Shown here: positions 49,552 to 59,002 of the stretch, in pieces | Position numbering within the stretch: position 1 is the stretch's first letter | Layout: every line of letters begins with the position of its first letter | DNA from: JAFDVJ01 sp964487505 | GTDB lineage: Bacteria > Acidobacteriota > Blastocatellia > Pyrinomonadales > Pyrinomonadaceae | Reading direction: 5' to 3' | DNA length: 64,000 bases | NCBI GenBank assembly: GCA_964487505.1 | Contig: CAZARD010000007.1 | Span: 1-64,000 of the forward strand | Notes under the pieces: generated by a model | Databases searched by the model: none | What the model was told of the DNA's origin: nothing | What the model saw: only the letters and a program-made list of their open reading frames with translations | Position numbers and translations under genes: made by a program

Positions 49552-52500
49552 GGGCACGTAACCTGCAGGAACCGGCGCATCTCCCGCAAGCCCAAACTGC
49601 CTGATCAGCGTTCCGCCGGATGATCGTTCGATATACCAGGTCCCGTCGCGGTAAACGGCAAAATCCAGTTTTCCGTCACCGTCATAATCGGCCGGAACCG
49701 GTGTGTCCGTCGAGAGCCCGAAACGGAAGAACGTTGTCCCGCCCGTACTTCTGCGAACGTACCACGTCTGGTCAGACCGCCGGAACACCGCAAGATCGTC
49801 CTTTCCATCGCCGTCGTAGTCCCCGGGTACGGGGTTGTCGTTAAGGGAGCCGAAGCGCACGAAATTGACACTGGCGTAGTTGATGTTGGACTGGGATATG
49901 AACCAACCGTCGATGCTGTACGTCACGAAATCGGCGCGCCCGTCGCCGTCAAAGTCGCCCGCAACCGGAGTCCCGAAGGAGATGTTCGAGAAGATCATCG
50001 GCCCGCCGCCACCGCTCCGCAGAACGTAAAACGTGTGATTCGACGGTCTGTGGACCGCGAAATCATCCCGGCTGTCGCCATCGTAGTCCGCGATCACGGG
50101 CACGTCGCCCTGGACGCCGAACGATACCCCGCTGACGGTCGAGTTCGCGCTGTTGAGGACATAGAAATCCGGAAGCGCCGGATCGGCGTTCGGCCGGAAG
50201 ACCGCGGGGTCTGTCCGGCCATCGCCGTCGTAATCGCCCGGCGCGATCCGATCGCCGGCGATGCCCCAATTGACCGCGGAAAAGCCTTCGACCGTCCGCT
50301 CTTGGTACCAGACACCGTCCGTCGGCCTGAAGACCGCGAGATCCGAACGACCGTCCGCGTCAAAATCAGACCGGACCCCGGTCAGGCAGGCGCAGGCCGA
50401 GCAAACGTAGGTATCGAATCGAAGCTTCCAGCCCGCCAAGGCGCCGGTGTCGCCAGAGGCGTCGTCCGCGACATACAATGACCACGACCCGTTCAGGTTT
50501 GCTGCGGTCGATCCGAATGCCGACTCGAAGGAAGACGTTCCCGTCGGAGCGGGTTCAAGAAACGGGCCGGCCGGCGCCGGGGCCCCGAACGTATCGGTCG
50601 GGAGAAAACTCGTTGGTTTGAAATTGCCCCCCGCCAATGCCGTCGAGGGCATCTGTCCCGAAGCAAAGTCGCTCAGGGAAAGCGTGACCAACGAAACATC
50701 GGTTCCGCCGCCGACGTCGGACATCGGAATCAAGGTCCGTCCGCCAGGGCCAACGAGAAGGAGATCGACGTCACCCGGATAGGTGTGCGTCAACTCATTG
50801 AGTTCGAGCGTAATGCGTGTGTTTCCTGAAGCCAGTCCGGTGACGTTCAGGCTCGTCGGATAAGGAGTGGCCGGACCCGAATCATTGATCGTGATCGGGG
50901 TTGTGCCGGTGAAGGTCCTCGACTCCGCTATCGCTCCGGTCACGATCGACCGCGTTTCGGACGACTGTCCGACGCTTGACGTGATGCTGAACGCGATCTC
51001 AAACGAGCCGCCGCACGGGGCATTCGAAGGGATCGTCGCCGACAGATTGCGGATGACGGTTTGCCCGGCGGCGATGTCACCGTAAAATGCCGACGAACCC
51101 AAGGTCGGTGAGAACACGTTGATGCCGGTTATGGTTGCCCCGGAGTTATTGATGATCGGTACGGTAACCACGACGCGTTCGCCCTGTTCGGGGTAGCCGT
51201 TGTTGTTGCCGGGCGAATCGCTGACGGCGAAACCGGGCGCGATCCGGGCGTTCTCGAAAATATCGAATGCTTCAAGCACCACCGTGTCGTTCGATCCGCT
51301 TCCGGGATTGATGATTCTCGCGCTCGCCCCCAAGCCGCGAATTGCGAAACCGCGACGCACGTGAATACCATCGGATGCCGCCGTCGCGCCGGCCGCTGCG
51401 ATTATCGCATCGCGCGCTTGCAGGAACGTCGGATTGACCGGCGATAGCTTCATTCCGTCGGTAACGTACTGCAGCGCCCTCCGATTGCCCTCGGCCGGTC
51501 CGTGGGCTCCGATCAGTTCGCCGCGAACCTCCCAAAGCGCTGACGCCCAGACTTCACCCATATTATGGGTCTGATCGCAGACGGTCGTTCCAATCGGCCC
51601 GCGCGGAAAAGCGCTGCTTGGCGGCGGGTTTGACGTTGTCGATCCGATCAAGGTGTTGCAGTCGGCATTCAAATAGCGGAAGGTCACTGGATTGTGCGGC
51701 AGGCCGTTCGGCCCCACGCATTGCTTGCGGGCGGTCGGAAACCTTCTGATACCGTTGTAGTAGTTCGCGTCGAACAGTGGGAATATGAGGTAAGTGATAT
51801 ACCCGGCAACGGTCGAAGTGCCGCACTCGGCATCCAGCGGCTCGGAAAGCAGCGAAAGTGCGTAGAAATCGGACCAGCCTTCGCCCATTCCCCGCGCCAT
51901 ATTCGACGATAAGCCGGTCGCATTGCCGTGCAGTCGGTTCGAGAGTCCGTGCGTCAGTTCGTGGATGAGTACCTGCGCATCGAGCGCGCCGTCACGATCC
52001 GGCGTGGGATTGGTCCAAACGAACATTTGTCCGCGGGGCCGCGCGCCGTCTGCCGGAGTCGCAAAGTTCGCGCCGTTGGTGCCGGAACTGTCCTGCACTT
52101 CGACAATGATCGAATCGTTCTCAAGCCCCCCGCGGCCAAAGTTGCTTGATTGAAAGTTCCTTGCCTGCTCCGTGAACCCCAGGAGGTAGGTTTCATCGTG
52201 GAATCGGTTGGCGACGTAGAACGCCTGTGTGACCGATCCCTGTTGAAATGCGGACGGCGGATACGTTTGCGTCGTGGGCACAGGTTCTTCGCCCGGCACC
52301 GGAAGGCCCGGGGCCGGATTGTACGCGAAAACGAAATTTCGCTGCGGACCGCCGAAAGCCCACCCATTCGGATCGATCCCGTTCAGCCCGTCGCGGTCGA
52401 TCCCGACCTCCGTGCTGTTTCCAATCGTCCGAGTCTCACCGTCGGTGATCCAGCCGAGATTGTTGAATGTATAGGGCGCCTCATTGCCGATGAGCGTGAA

Positions 52501-53478
52501 CTGCGTGCGAGATGTTGCCGCCGGCTGCGGGCAATTGGTCGGCGCCTGACATCCGGGCGTGAACGGCGACGGGCTGTCGGCGGTCTTGACGATGCTTGTC
52601 AGGTTGCCGTAGACCTCGTACGTGGCGGTCTGTGTCTGATGCGACGTCAGGTCTTTGCGCCAAAGCAGGGTACCGCTTTCCGCTTCGACGAGAACGTAGT
52701 ACGAGCGTTCCGCCGATTCGAAATAGACCCGCCACGACGGCACGGCGACCCCGTCGGCGAGAGGGAAAATGAAGGGTTCTACGGCGAGCGCCCGCGCATT
52801 CGGCGCAAACCGCGCCGCCGCCTCGATCGCGAAAGAAGAGCTGCCGAAATCGCCGTAGAGACGATCTCCGACGAAGGACGCAAGATTATTGACGACGCGC
52901 AACAGACTTCCGTCGGCGGTGAATCCGGCCTTGACCTCGCCTCCGAAAACGGGGACGCCGTCGATGGATTGTTCAAGATGCACAAAGGCGAGGTTCCCGG
53001 CGGGATTGAGATAGTCGGCCGTCAGCTTGAGTCCCTGGACATCATTCTCGTCAAGGCCGAAAAGCGAGCGGTTCGCGTTCAGGAAACGGCGCAATGTGTC
53101 GGGCCTGTTTCCGGCGGCCCGGCCGGTAACGGAACTGGGGAGCCGCGAAAGCTTGGTCGCGATCAGCTCGGCATTGCCGGTAGCGGCATTTCGCTCGATG
53201 ACCAGGTGCGGATCGCGCGCAAGAAGTTCCTGCTCCGCGTTTTCGGACAATTTACGCCGCCGGGCGATCGACACCGAGGATTCTCCCCGCCGTTCGGCGG
53301 CAAGCGCGATCGTCGATCGGGCGGTTTCGGACGGGTCCGAGCGTATGTCGTAGTTGATTTCCGCGGCCGACTGATTCTCAGACCGGACCGGACTTTCTCC
53401 GGTCATCAGTAGAAACGGGATGGCGGCGATCGCCAGAAGACCGAATGGCCGCCGAAACATAGTCGCGACAAATCCCAT
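49549..53478 (-). CDS. secreted M36 (fungalysin-like) metallopeptidase with P-domain and FG-GAP repeats
   Basis: Large exported zinc protease of 1309 aa. After the signal peptide comes an FTP-type propeptide (about 125-205, RRFLNANRSLFGLD, GVPVFGGEVKAGF). The M36 catalytic domain follows (about 270-730) with IHELTHGLSNRLHG (HExxH near 508), GMGEGWSDFYAL and MGEVWASALWEVRG. A beta region leads to a proprotein-convertase P-domain (about 860-1030, TYPGDVDLLLVGPGG to GALAGWKLRFD). Six or so FG-GAP-like repeats end the protein (RSDFDADGRSDLAVFRPTDG). ATG 53478 is chosen since GGAG lies 6 bases upstream; ATG 53481 is too close to it. It lies downstream of the LysR gene on the same strand with a 180-base gap. 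Confidence 0.92.
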   Translation of the reverse strand: MGFVATMFRRPFGLLAIAAIPFLLMTGESPVRSENQSAAEINYDIRSDPSETARSTIALAAERRGESSVSIARRRKLSENAEQELLARDPHLVIERNAATGNAELIATKLSRLPSSVTGRAAGNRPDTLRRFLNANRSLFGLDENDVQGLKLTADYLNPAGNLAFVHLEQSIDGVPVFGGEVKAGFTADGSLLRVVNNLASFVGDRLYGDFGSSSFAIEAAARFAPNARALAVEPFIFPLADGVAVPSWRVYFESAERSYYVLVEAESGTLLWRKDLTSHQTQTATYEVYGNLTSIVKTADSPSPFTPGCQAPTNCPQPAATSRTQFTLIGNEAPYTFNNLGWITDGETRTIGNSTEVGIDRDGLNGIDPNGWAFGGPQRNFVFAYNPAPGLPVPGEEPVPTTQTYPPSAFQQGSVTQAFYVANRFHDETYLLGFTEQARNFQSSNFGRGGLENDSIIVEVQDSSGTNGANFATPADGARPRGQMFVWTNPTPDRDGALDAQVLIHELTHGLSNRLHGNATGLSSNMARGMGEGWSDFYALSLLSEPLDAECGTSTVAGYITYLIFPLFDANYYNGIRRFPTARKQCVGPNGLPHNPVTFRYLNADCNTLIGSTTSNPPPSSAFPRGPIGTTVCDQTHNMGEVWASALWEVRGELIGAHGPAEGNRRALQYVTDGMKLSPVNPTFLQARDAIIAAAGATAASDGIHVRRGFAIRGLGASARIINPGSGSNDTVVLEAFDIFENARIAPGFAVSDSPGNNNGYPEQGERVVVTVPIINNSGATITGINVFSPTLGSSAFYGDIAAGQTVIRNLSATIPSNAPCGGSFEIAFSITSSVGQSSETRSIVTGAIAESRTFTGTTPITINDSGPATPYPTSLNVTGLASGNTRITLELNELTHTYPGDVDLLLVGPGGRTLIPMSDVGGGTDVSLVTLSLSDFASGQMPSTALAGGNFKPTSFLPTDTFGAPAPAGPFLEPAPTGTSSFESAFGSTAANLNGSWSLYVADDASGDTGALAGWKLRFDTYVCSACACLTGVRSDFDADGRSDLAVFRPTDGVWYQERTVEGFSAVNWGIAGDRIAPGDYDGDGRTDPAVFRPNADPALPDFYVLNSANSTVSGVSFGVQGDVPVIADYDGDSRDDFAVHRPSNHTFYVLRSGGGGPMIFSNISFGTPVAGDFDGDGRADFVTYSIDGWFISQSNINYASVNFVRFGSLNDNPVPGDYDGDGKDDLAVFRRSDQTWYVRRSTGGTTFFRFGLSTDTPVPADYDGDGKLDFAVYRDGTWYIERSSGGTLIRQFGLAGDAPVPAGYVP

Positions 53479-53658
53479 CATTAGCTCCCCTGTCAAGAGC
53501 GATCAGCCCTTGATTTCCGAGTTTATCTCTAAAACGAGAGGCGGCAAAGCACAAATCGCTCAAACAAGGCCGGATTCCCATCTTGCCGGCGACGGTGTTC
53601 TGTTCGGACTTCGGCATATTCGGCGTTTGTCCGAAACGGATATTCAATCAATTTCCGG

Positions 53659-54555
53659 CTAGGCTCTCATTCCGCTGTTCTCGAGGAGCTGAACGAACTT
53701 CTTGGCGGCGAGCGAAAGTGTCCGGTCGCTGCGGTAGATGACGCCGACGGGGCGGACCCACTCTTTCTCCGCAAGGTTGACGACGTGGAGCTGGCCGTTC
53801 TTTTCCTCGTCCTCGACCGAAGGCTGCGGCACTATCGCGAGCCCGAATCCGACCTCGACCGCGCGTTTGATGGTTTCGATGTTGTCGAATTCGGCGACCT
53901 TCCGCACATCGACGTCGTTCGCCCTTAGAATCCGGTCGATCGCCTTGCGCGTCGGAATGTCGCGTTCGAACAGCACGAAATCGCGGCCTTTGAGCTCGCT
54001 CGCGGCGACCTCATCTCGTTTCGCGAACTCGTGGTTGAGCGGACAGATCAGCACCAGTCGATCCGATTGCATCGGGACGATGGTCAATCCGCGGCGCGGT
54101 TCCGGGAATGCCACGACGCCGAGTTCGACGAGTCCGTTGAGCACATCGCGGACGACGCGCGTCGTTCGGGAGTACTCGAGGTCGATCTTGACCGAAGGGA
54201 ACTTCGACATGAACTCGCGGACCCGGGGAGGGAATTCGTGGAGCCCGATGCTGTAAATGGTCGCGACCTTGACGGTTCCGCCGATCTTTCCGACGAGGCT
54301 CCGCATACTCTCATTGAGCGAATCGAACGCGTCGAGGACGATCTTCGCCTCGCGGTAGAAGACCTCCCCTGCGGCGGTCAGCTTCACCTCGCGCCGCCCG
54401 CGCACGCGCTCGAGCAAACGGCGTTTGAACCGTTCTTCGAGGGTGCGGATCTGTTGGCTCACCGCGGATTGCGTGATGAAATTCCGCTCGGCGGCGAGCG
54501 AGAAACTCTGAAGATCGACGAGATCGCAAAAGACCTTTAGTGATTCGATATGCAT
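53659..54555 (-). CDS. LysR family transcriptional regulator (CysB/CysL-like)
   Basis: Regulator of 298 aa with the LysR N-terminal winged helix at residues 1-60 (MHIESLKVFCDLVDLQSFSL, AAERNFITQSAVSQQIRTLE) and an effector-binding domain after residue 88 (VKVATIYSIGLHEFPPRV). It resembles LysR proteins of the CysL/CbbR group; the effector cannot be told. It is divergent from sdhC with about 290 bases between starts, so it could control sdh or itself. No T-N11-A operator was identified confidently. ATG 54555 begins the HTH; the frame upstream of it to 54633 is non-coding. Confidence 0.92.
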   Translation of the reverse strand: MHIESLKVFCDLVDLQSFSLAAERNFITQSAVSQQIRTLEERFKRRLLERVRGRREVKLTAAGEVFYREAKIVLDAFDSLNESMRSLVGKIGGTVKVATIYSIGLHEFPPRVREFMSKFPSVKIDLEYSRTTRVVRDVLNGLVELGVVAFPEPRRGLTIVPMQSDRLVLICPLNHEFAKRDEVAASELKGRDFVLFERDIPTRKAIDRILRANDVDVRKVAEFDNIETIKRAVEVGFGLAIVPQPSVEDEEKNGQLHVVNLAEKEWVRPVGVIYRSDRTLSLAAKKFVQLLENSGMRA

Positions 54556-54775
54556 AACTGGCCGAATTTGCCGGACGCACGCCGGTCGGTCAGTCAAGAC
54601 CGGCCGCCCATTTGCGTTCGGTGCTGTTCTCACGTGGGAGCACCGAAAACGAACTTCAAAATTAGTTTGACTGAAAAAGTCGCGCTAAAAAATTCATTTT
54701 ATCTTATCAGATTTGCTAATTATAATGAAAGTTTTGTTGAAGGCGGTTGGACGATTTTCATCGGGAGACTGATGT

Positions 54776-54804
54776 TTGCGTAATGCACGTAGCGGAAATA
54801 TAAT
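54776..54804 (+). promoter_or_regulatory. candidate promoter of the sdh operon
   Basis: TTGCGT (54776-54781), 17-base spacer, perfect TATAAT (54799-54804), 41 bases before the sdhC ATG. A second TATAAT at 54721-54726 lacks a good -35. The remaining LysR-sdhC interval is AT-rich compared with the rest of the window. Confidence 0.6.
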
Positions 54805-54845
54805 GTTCGCACCGTTGTACTTAGCCAGAAATCAAGGATAAATAA

Positions 54846-55571
54846 ATGAATTTCAGCAAGAATTTTCTTTTGAGAAAATTGCATCAGTTGACCGGTGTCG
54901 TTCCGCTCGGGATCTTCTTCGCCGTCCATATGTTCACGAACGCCAAGGCGATGAACGGCGAGAAGGTGTTCAACGAGGCCGTCGAGGGCATCCACCATCT
55001 TCCTTTCCTGTTCTTCATCGAGGTCTTCGGAATCTTCATCCCGTTGCTGTTTCATTCGGTTTACGGAATCTTCATTTCGGCCGAGGCCAAGCTGAACGTC
55101 GGCAGCTACGGCTACGGACGCAACTGGCTGTATGTTTTTCAGCGCACGACCGGCATCTTCCTTTTTGTCTTCATACTTTTCCATCTGCTGCACTTAAGGT
55201 TCGGATTGTTTGGCGCGCTTGATCTGACGCGCGTTGCCGTCGCCGGAAACGCCGACCAAGCGTTCTCGATCGTCGCGACCGACTTCGGGTCGGTCGGGAT
55301 TCTAGCTTTCTACATTCTCGGGGTCGCGGCGACCGCCTGGCATCTCGGTTACGGGATCTTTCTTTTCGCTGTCGATTGGGGCATCGTCATCGGCGAGAAG
55401 GCTCAACGGACGCTGCTTTACGTGAGCGCCGCGGTCGCACTCGGTTTGTTCGCGGTCGGAACGAACGCCGCGTTCTCGTTCGTCCGCCCGTGCGGCCTGA
55501 TGCCGCAGATGCTTTGCGAAGGTGAAAAAACCGGTTCCACGATCAAACCGACCGGCACGAAGAAGTTCTAG
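54846..55571 (+). CDS. sdhC: succinate dehydrogenase cytochrome b558 subunit
   Basis: Membrane anchor and haem subunit of complex II, 241 aa, of the single-subunit b558 type with five helices (B. subtilis/Wolinella class), so no separate sdhD is expected. Likely haem ligand histidines lie in LRKLHQLTGVVPLGIFFAVH, LFHSVYGIFIS, LFHLLHL and ATAWHLGYGIFLF. AAGGAT precedes ATG 54846. It is the first gene of sdhC-A-(Uma2 relic)-B. Confidence 0.95.
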   Translation: MNFSKNFLLRKLHQLTGVVPLGIFFAVHMFTNAKAMNGEKVFNEAVEGIHHLPFLFFIEVFGIFIPLLFHSVYGIFISAEAKLNVGSYGYGRNWLYVFQRTTGIFLFVFILFHLLHLRFGLFGALDLTRVAVAGNADQAFSIVATDFGSVGILAFYILGVAATAWHLGYGIFLFAVDWGIVIGEKAQRTLLYVSAAVALGLFAVGTNAAFSFVRPCGLMPQMLCEGEKTGSTIKPTGTKKF

Positions 55572-55625
55572 AATCGACGGCATTCCGAGGTCAGAATTCC
55601 GGGATCCGAAATCATTAACAACGAT

Positions 55626-57419
55626 ATGTCATCAAACGGGCTAAGAATTGCGGTGGTCGGCGGCGGTCTTGCGGGTCTCGCGGCGGCGATGAAGATCGCC
55701 GAGGCGGGACACGATGTCGATCTGATCTCGGTCGTTCCGGTCAAGCGCTCGCACTCGGTCTGCGCGCAGGGCGGGATCAACGGCGCGGTCAATACGAAAG
55801 GCGAGGGCGATTCGCCGTGGAAGCATTTCGACGACACCGTGTACGGCGGGGATTTTCTGGCGAACCAGCCGCCGGTCCAGCGGATGTGCGAAATGGCGCC
55901 GCAGATCATCTATCTCTTCGATCGCATGGGCGTTCCGTTCTCGCGCACGCAGGAAGGATTGATCGATTTCCGTCGGTTCGGCGGCACGCTCCATCACCGA
56001 ACCGCATTCGCCGGCGCATCGACCGGGCAGCAGCTTCTCTACGCGCTCGATGAGCAGGTCCGCAAATACGAGTCGGCGGGCAAGGTCGCGAAGTACGAGG
56101 GCTGGGAGATGCTCTCGCTCGTGCTCGACGATCATCAGGTCTGCCGCGGCCTGATTGCGATGAATTTGCAGACGCTCGAACTAAAGGAATTTCCGGCCGA
56201 CGCGGTGATAATGGCGACGGGAGGGCCGGGGCTGATCTTCGGAAAGTCGACGAATTCGATGACCTGCACCGGCAGCGCCGTTTCGGCCGCATACCAGCAG
56301 GGCGCGAAGTATGCCAACGGCGAATTCATTCAGGTCCATCCGACCTCCATCCCGGGCGAGGACAAGCTTCGGCTGATGTCGGAATCGGCGCGCGGCGAGG
56401 GCGGCCGAGTCTGGGTTCCGAAGAATCCGGGAGACAAGCGAAGCCCGAAAGAGATCCCGACCGCCGAGCGTTGGTATTTCCTCGAAGAGAAATATCCGGC
56501 CTACGGCAATCTCGTGCCGCGCGACATCGCGACGCGCGAGATCTTTCAGGTCTGTCTCGACGGCTTCGGAGTCGGCGGCGAGAATCAGGTCTATCTCGAT
56601 CTGACGCATATCCCGGCGGAAACGCTGACACGCAAACTCGGCGCGATCCTCGAGATCTACGAAATGTTTGTCGGTGACGATCCGCGTTACGTCCCGATGC
56701 GGATCTTCCCGGGCGTCCATTATTCGATGGGCGGACTTTGGGTCGATTTCGAGCAGCGGACCAACATTCCGGGACTTTTCGCCGCCGGCGAATGCGACTA
56801 CTCGATCCACGGCGCGAACCGTCTCGGCGCGAACTCGCTGGTCTCGTGCGTGTACGGCGGATTCGTCGCCGCGCCGTCGGCGATCGAATACGCCAAGAAC
56901 GTCGAGCGCGGCGACACCGAAACGAACGGGATCTTCGCGGCCGAACTCAGGCGCCAGCGCGAGATCAACGATCAGATCGTCAAGAACGAGGGGGCCGAGA
57001 ATCAGTACAAGATCCACGACGAGCTCGGCAAGTGGATGACCGACAACGTGACCGTCGTCCGCTACAACGACAAGCTGAAGGCGACCGACGACAAGCTTCT
57101 CGAGCTCATCGACCGCTTCAAGCATATCTCGATCAACGATTCGAACCTTTGGGCGACGCAGGCCGTGCCGCACGCGCGCCAGCTTTGGAACATGCTCCAA
57201 CTGGCACGCGTCATCACGCTCGGCGCGTTGAACCGCGACGAATCGCGCGGGGCGCACTACAAGCCGGACTTCCCGGAACGGGACGATGAGAAGTTCCTGA
57301 AGACGACGATCGCCGAGTATTCGGACGAGTCGCCGGTTCTGAGCTATGAAGACGTCGAAATCGGCCTGATCGAGCCGCGCAAACGCGATTACTCGAAGGG
57401 CGCGGCGAAAAAGGCCTGA
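55626..57419 (+). CDS. sdhA: succinate dehydrogenase flavoprotein subunit
   Basis: FAD-containing catalytic subunit, succinate to fumarate, 597 aa. The FAD dinucleotide motif is VVGGGLAGLAAAMKIAEAG. HSVCAQGGINGAVNTKGEGD is the flavinylation region with its His. HHRTAFAGASTGQQLLYALD and the substrate-site HPTSIPGEDKLRLMSESARG follow, then MGGLWVDFEQRTNIPGLFAAGE and GANRLGANSLVSCVYGG. The C-terminal DRFKHISINDSNLWATQ is typical of the B. subtilis-like clade. The gene starts 54 bases after sdhC. The Uma2 relic lies 4 bases after its stop. Confidence 0.97.
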   Translation: MSSNGLRIAVVGGGLAGLAAAMKIAEAGHDVDLISVVPVKRSHSVCAQGGINGAVNTKGEGDSPWKHFDDTVYGGDFLANQPPVQRMCEMAPQIIYLFDRMGVPFSRTQEGLIDFRRFGGTLHHRTAFAGASTGQQLLYALDEQVRKYESAGKVAKYEGWEMLSLVLDDHQVCRGLIAMNLQTLELKEFPADAVIMATGGPGLIFGKSTNSMTCTGSAVSAAYQQGAKYANGEFIQVHPTSIPGEDKLRLMSESARGEGGRVWVPKNPGDKRSPKEIPTAERWYFLEEKYPAYGNLVPRDIATREIFQVCLDGFGVGGENQVYLDLTHIPAETLTRKLGAILEIYEMFVGDDPRYVPMRIFPGVHYSMGGLWVDFEQRTNIPGLFAAGECDYSIHGANRLGANSLVSCVYGGFVAAPSAIEYAKNVERGDTETNGIFAAELRRQREINDQIVKNEGAENQYKIHDELGKWMTDNVTVVRYNDKLKATDDKLLELIDRFKHISINDSNLWATQAVPHARQLWNMLQLARVITLGALNRDESRGAHYKPDFPERDDEKFLKTTIAEYSDESPVLSYEDVEIGLIEPRKRDYSKGAAKKA

Positions 57420-57423
57420 GGTT

Positions 57424-58009
57424 ATGGGAACGAAGGCGACATCTGAAAGATCGTACTCGGTCGCGGAGTATCTCGCGCTCGACGAACGATCGAAGCGCCG
57501 GCACGAATTCGGCGACGGGATCGTCACAGCGATGGCCGGCGGTTCATTGGCCTGCCGAAGTGATCTCGAATCTCGCTCGCGTGATCGGAAGTCGGATCGG
57601 CGGCGACTGTGGTGTCTACGCGTCTGACCTCCGTGTGCACGTTGAGAATTTCGGCGCTTTCTTTTACCCGGATGTAATGGTTGTTTGCGGGAAGCCGAGA
57701 TTTTTTGAGAATCGCAATGACACGCTTACGAATCCGATACTGATCGTTGAGGTCCTGTCGAGGAAAACCGAGGCCTTTGACCGGGGGGAGAAGATGATTT
57801 CCTGCCGGGGGCTCGATTCGTTGCGTGAATATGTGATTGTTTCGCAATCGCGGCCAACGGTCGAACAGTTCATCCAGAAGAGCGACGGGTCGTGGGAACA
57901 TCGGGCAACGATCGGACTCAAGAGTTCGGTTCGATTTGAATCCATCGGCGTCGAAATGGCACTTGAAGAGATTTATCAACGGCTTGAATTCAGTAAAAAG
58001 AATTTATGA
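57424..58009 (+). pseudogene. frameshifted Uma2-family (DUF820) endonuclease gene between sdhA and sdhB
   Basis: Two frames together make a Uma2/DUF820 protein. The N-terminal part SYSVAEYLALDERSKRRHEF and VTAMAGGS (57424 to about 57545) is in one frame. HWPAEVISNLARVIGSRIGG, then DCGVYASDLRVHVENFGAFF, PDVMVVCGKPRF and PILIVEVLSRKTEAFDRGEK (about 57547-58009) lie in the +1 frame. The break falls within GGTTCATTGG near 57543-57550. Uma2 proteins have a restriction-endonuclease-like fold with the PD-(D/E)xK core and are often multicopy. The break may be a real mutation or a base-calling error. The second frame's stop overlaps the sdhB start (ATGA), so its reading frame still reaches sdhB. Confidence 0.82.
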
Positions 58010-58809
58010 CTCAGACAAACGGACATCACGAGAAGAAGAGACTGCAAAATCCGCCGCAGACCATCGAGTTCAAGATCCAACGGCGCGAGAAGCTCGGCGG
58101 GCAAACGCGCTGGGAAGTTTTCGAGATTCCTTACAGGCGGAACCTGAACGTCATCTCGGCGTTGATGGACATACGGAAGAATCCGGTCACGAAGGACGGC
58201 AGGCAGACAACGCCGCCGGTCTGGGATATGAGCTGTCTCGAACAGGTCTGCGGGATCTGCACGATGGTCATCGACGGCCGCGTCCGGCAATCGTGCTCGG
58301 CGCTGGTCGACGATCTCCTGATCGCCAGCGGGTCGAACACGATCACTCTCCAGCCGATGTCGAAATTTCCGAACGTCCGCGATCTCAAGGTCGACCGTTC
58401 GCGGATGTTCGATCATCTCAAACAGGTCCACGCGTGGGTCGAGCTCGACGGTTCGCACGACCTGGGACCGGGGGCGCAGATCTCGAACGAGGTCGCGCAG
58501 GAACGCTACGCATATTCGCGTTGCATGACCTGCGGCTGCTGTCTCGAAGCCTGTCCGCAGTACTTCGACGACAACTACATCGGCCCGCAGGCGATCGCGC
58601 AGGCGCGGCTGTTCAATATGCATCCGACGGGCAAGATCACGATCGACGAACGGCTCGAAGGCTTGATGGGTGACGACGGCATCACCAACTGCGGCAACGC
58701 CCAGAACTGCGTGCAGGTCTGTCCGATGAGCGTTCCGCTGACGAAGGCGATCTACGAAACGAACCGCGACATCACCGTCAACGCGCTTTTCGGCTGGCTG
58801 AAGAAATAA
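58006..58809 (+). CDS. sdhB: succinate dehydrogenase iron-sulfur subunit
   Basis: Iron-sulfur subunit of complex II, 267 aa, linking FAD in SdhA to haem in SdhC. [2Fe-2S] ligands are in CLEQVCGICTM with a later Cys (VRQSC). The ferredoxin-like domain has CMTCGCCLEACPQ and CGNAQNCVQVCPMSVPLTKAI for the [4Fe-4S] and [3Fe-4S] clusters. Spacing of cysteines is normal. ATG 58006 overlaps the stop of the Uma2 relic, and the sdhB protein seems complete. The ribosome-binding context therefore depends on the relic's end. Confidence 0.96.
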   Translation: MTQTNGHHEKKRLQNPPQTIEFKIQRREKLGGQTRWEVFEIPYRRNLNVISALMDIRKNPVTKDGRQTTPPVWDMSCLEQVCGICTMVIDGRVRQSCSALVDDLLIASGSNTITLQPMSKFPNVRDLKVDRSRMFDHLKQVHAWVELDGSHDLGPGAQISNEVAQERYAYSRCMTCGCCLEACPQYFDDNYIGPQAIAQARLFNMHPTGKITIDERLEGLMGDDGITNCGNAQNCVQVCPMSVPLTKAIYETNRDITVNALFGWLKK

Positions 58810-58816
58810 GCGACGA

Positions 58817-58996
58817 TGCAGAACCCCGCACGAAGTAAGGGGGGCCCGATCGCAGAGCGATCGGTCGTCGGGAATCCGTCGATGTGATTTGCCGCGAGAC
58901 GCAAGCGCCGGCCGTCCCGCGGAAATGACGTAATAAGCCCGTGTCAGACCGCTCGCTCCCGCGAGCGTGCCCCCTTACTTCGTGCGGGGTTCTGCA
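58817..58996. repeat. 180-bp inverted-repeat element (REP/MITE-like) after sdhB
   Basis: The 27-base TGCAGAACCCCGCACGAAGT.. at 58817-58843 is perfectly inverted at 58970-58996. Inside each arm lies a hairpin (CCGATCGC..GCGATCGG on the left, CGCTCGCTCCCGCGAGCG on the right), then a unique core of about 85 bases. The same 27-base unit occurs at 16280, 16726 and 16761. There is no open frame inside. It likely also acts as the transcription end of sdh. Confidence 0.85.
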
Positions 58997-59002
58997 TTGT
59001 GA

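Noticed and set aside
52150..53412. 420-codon plus-strand open frame
   Set aside because: Antisense of the M36 peptidase; no domain recognised.
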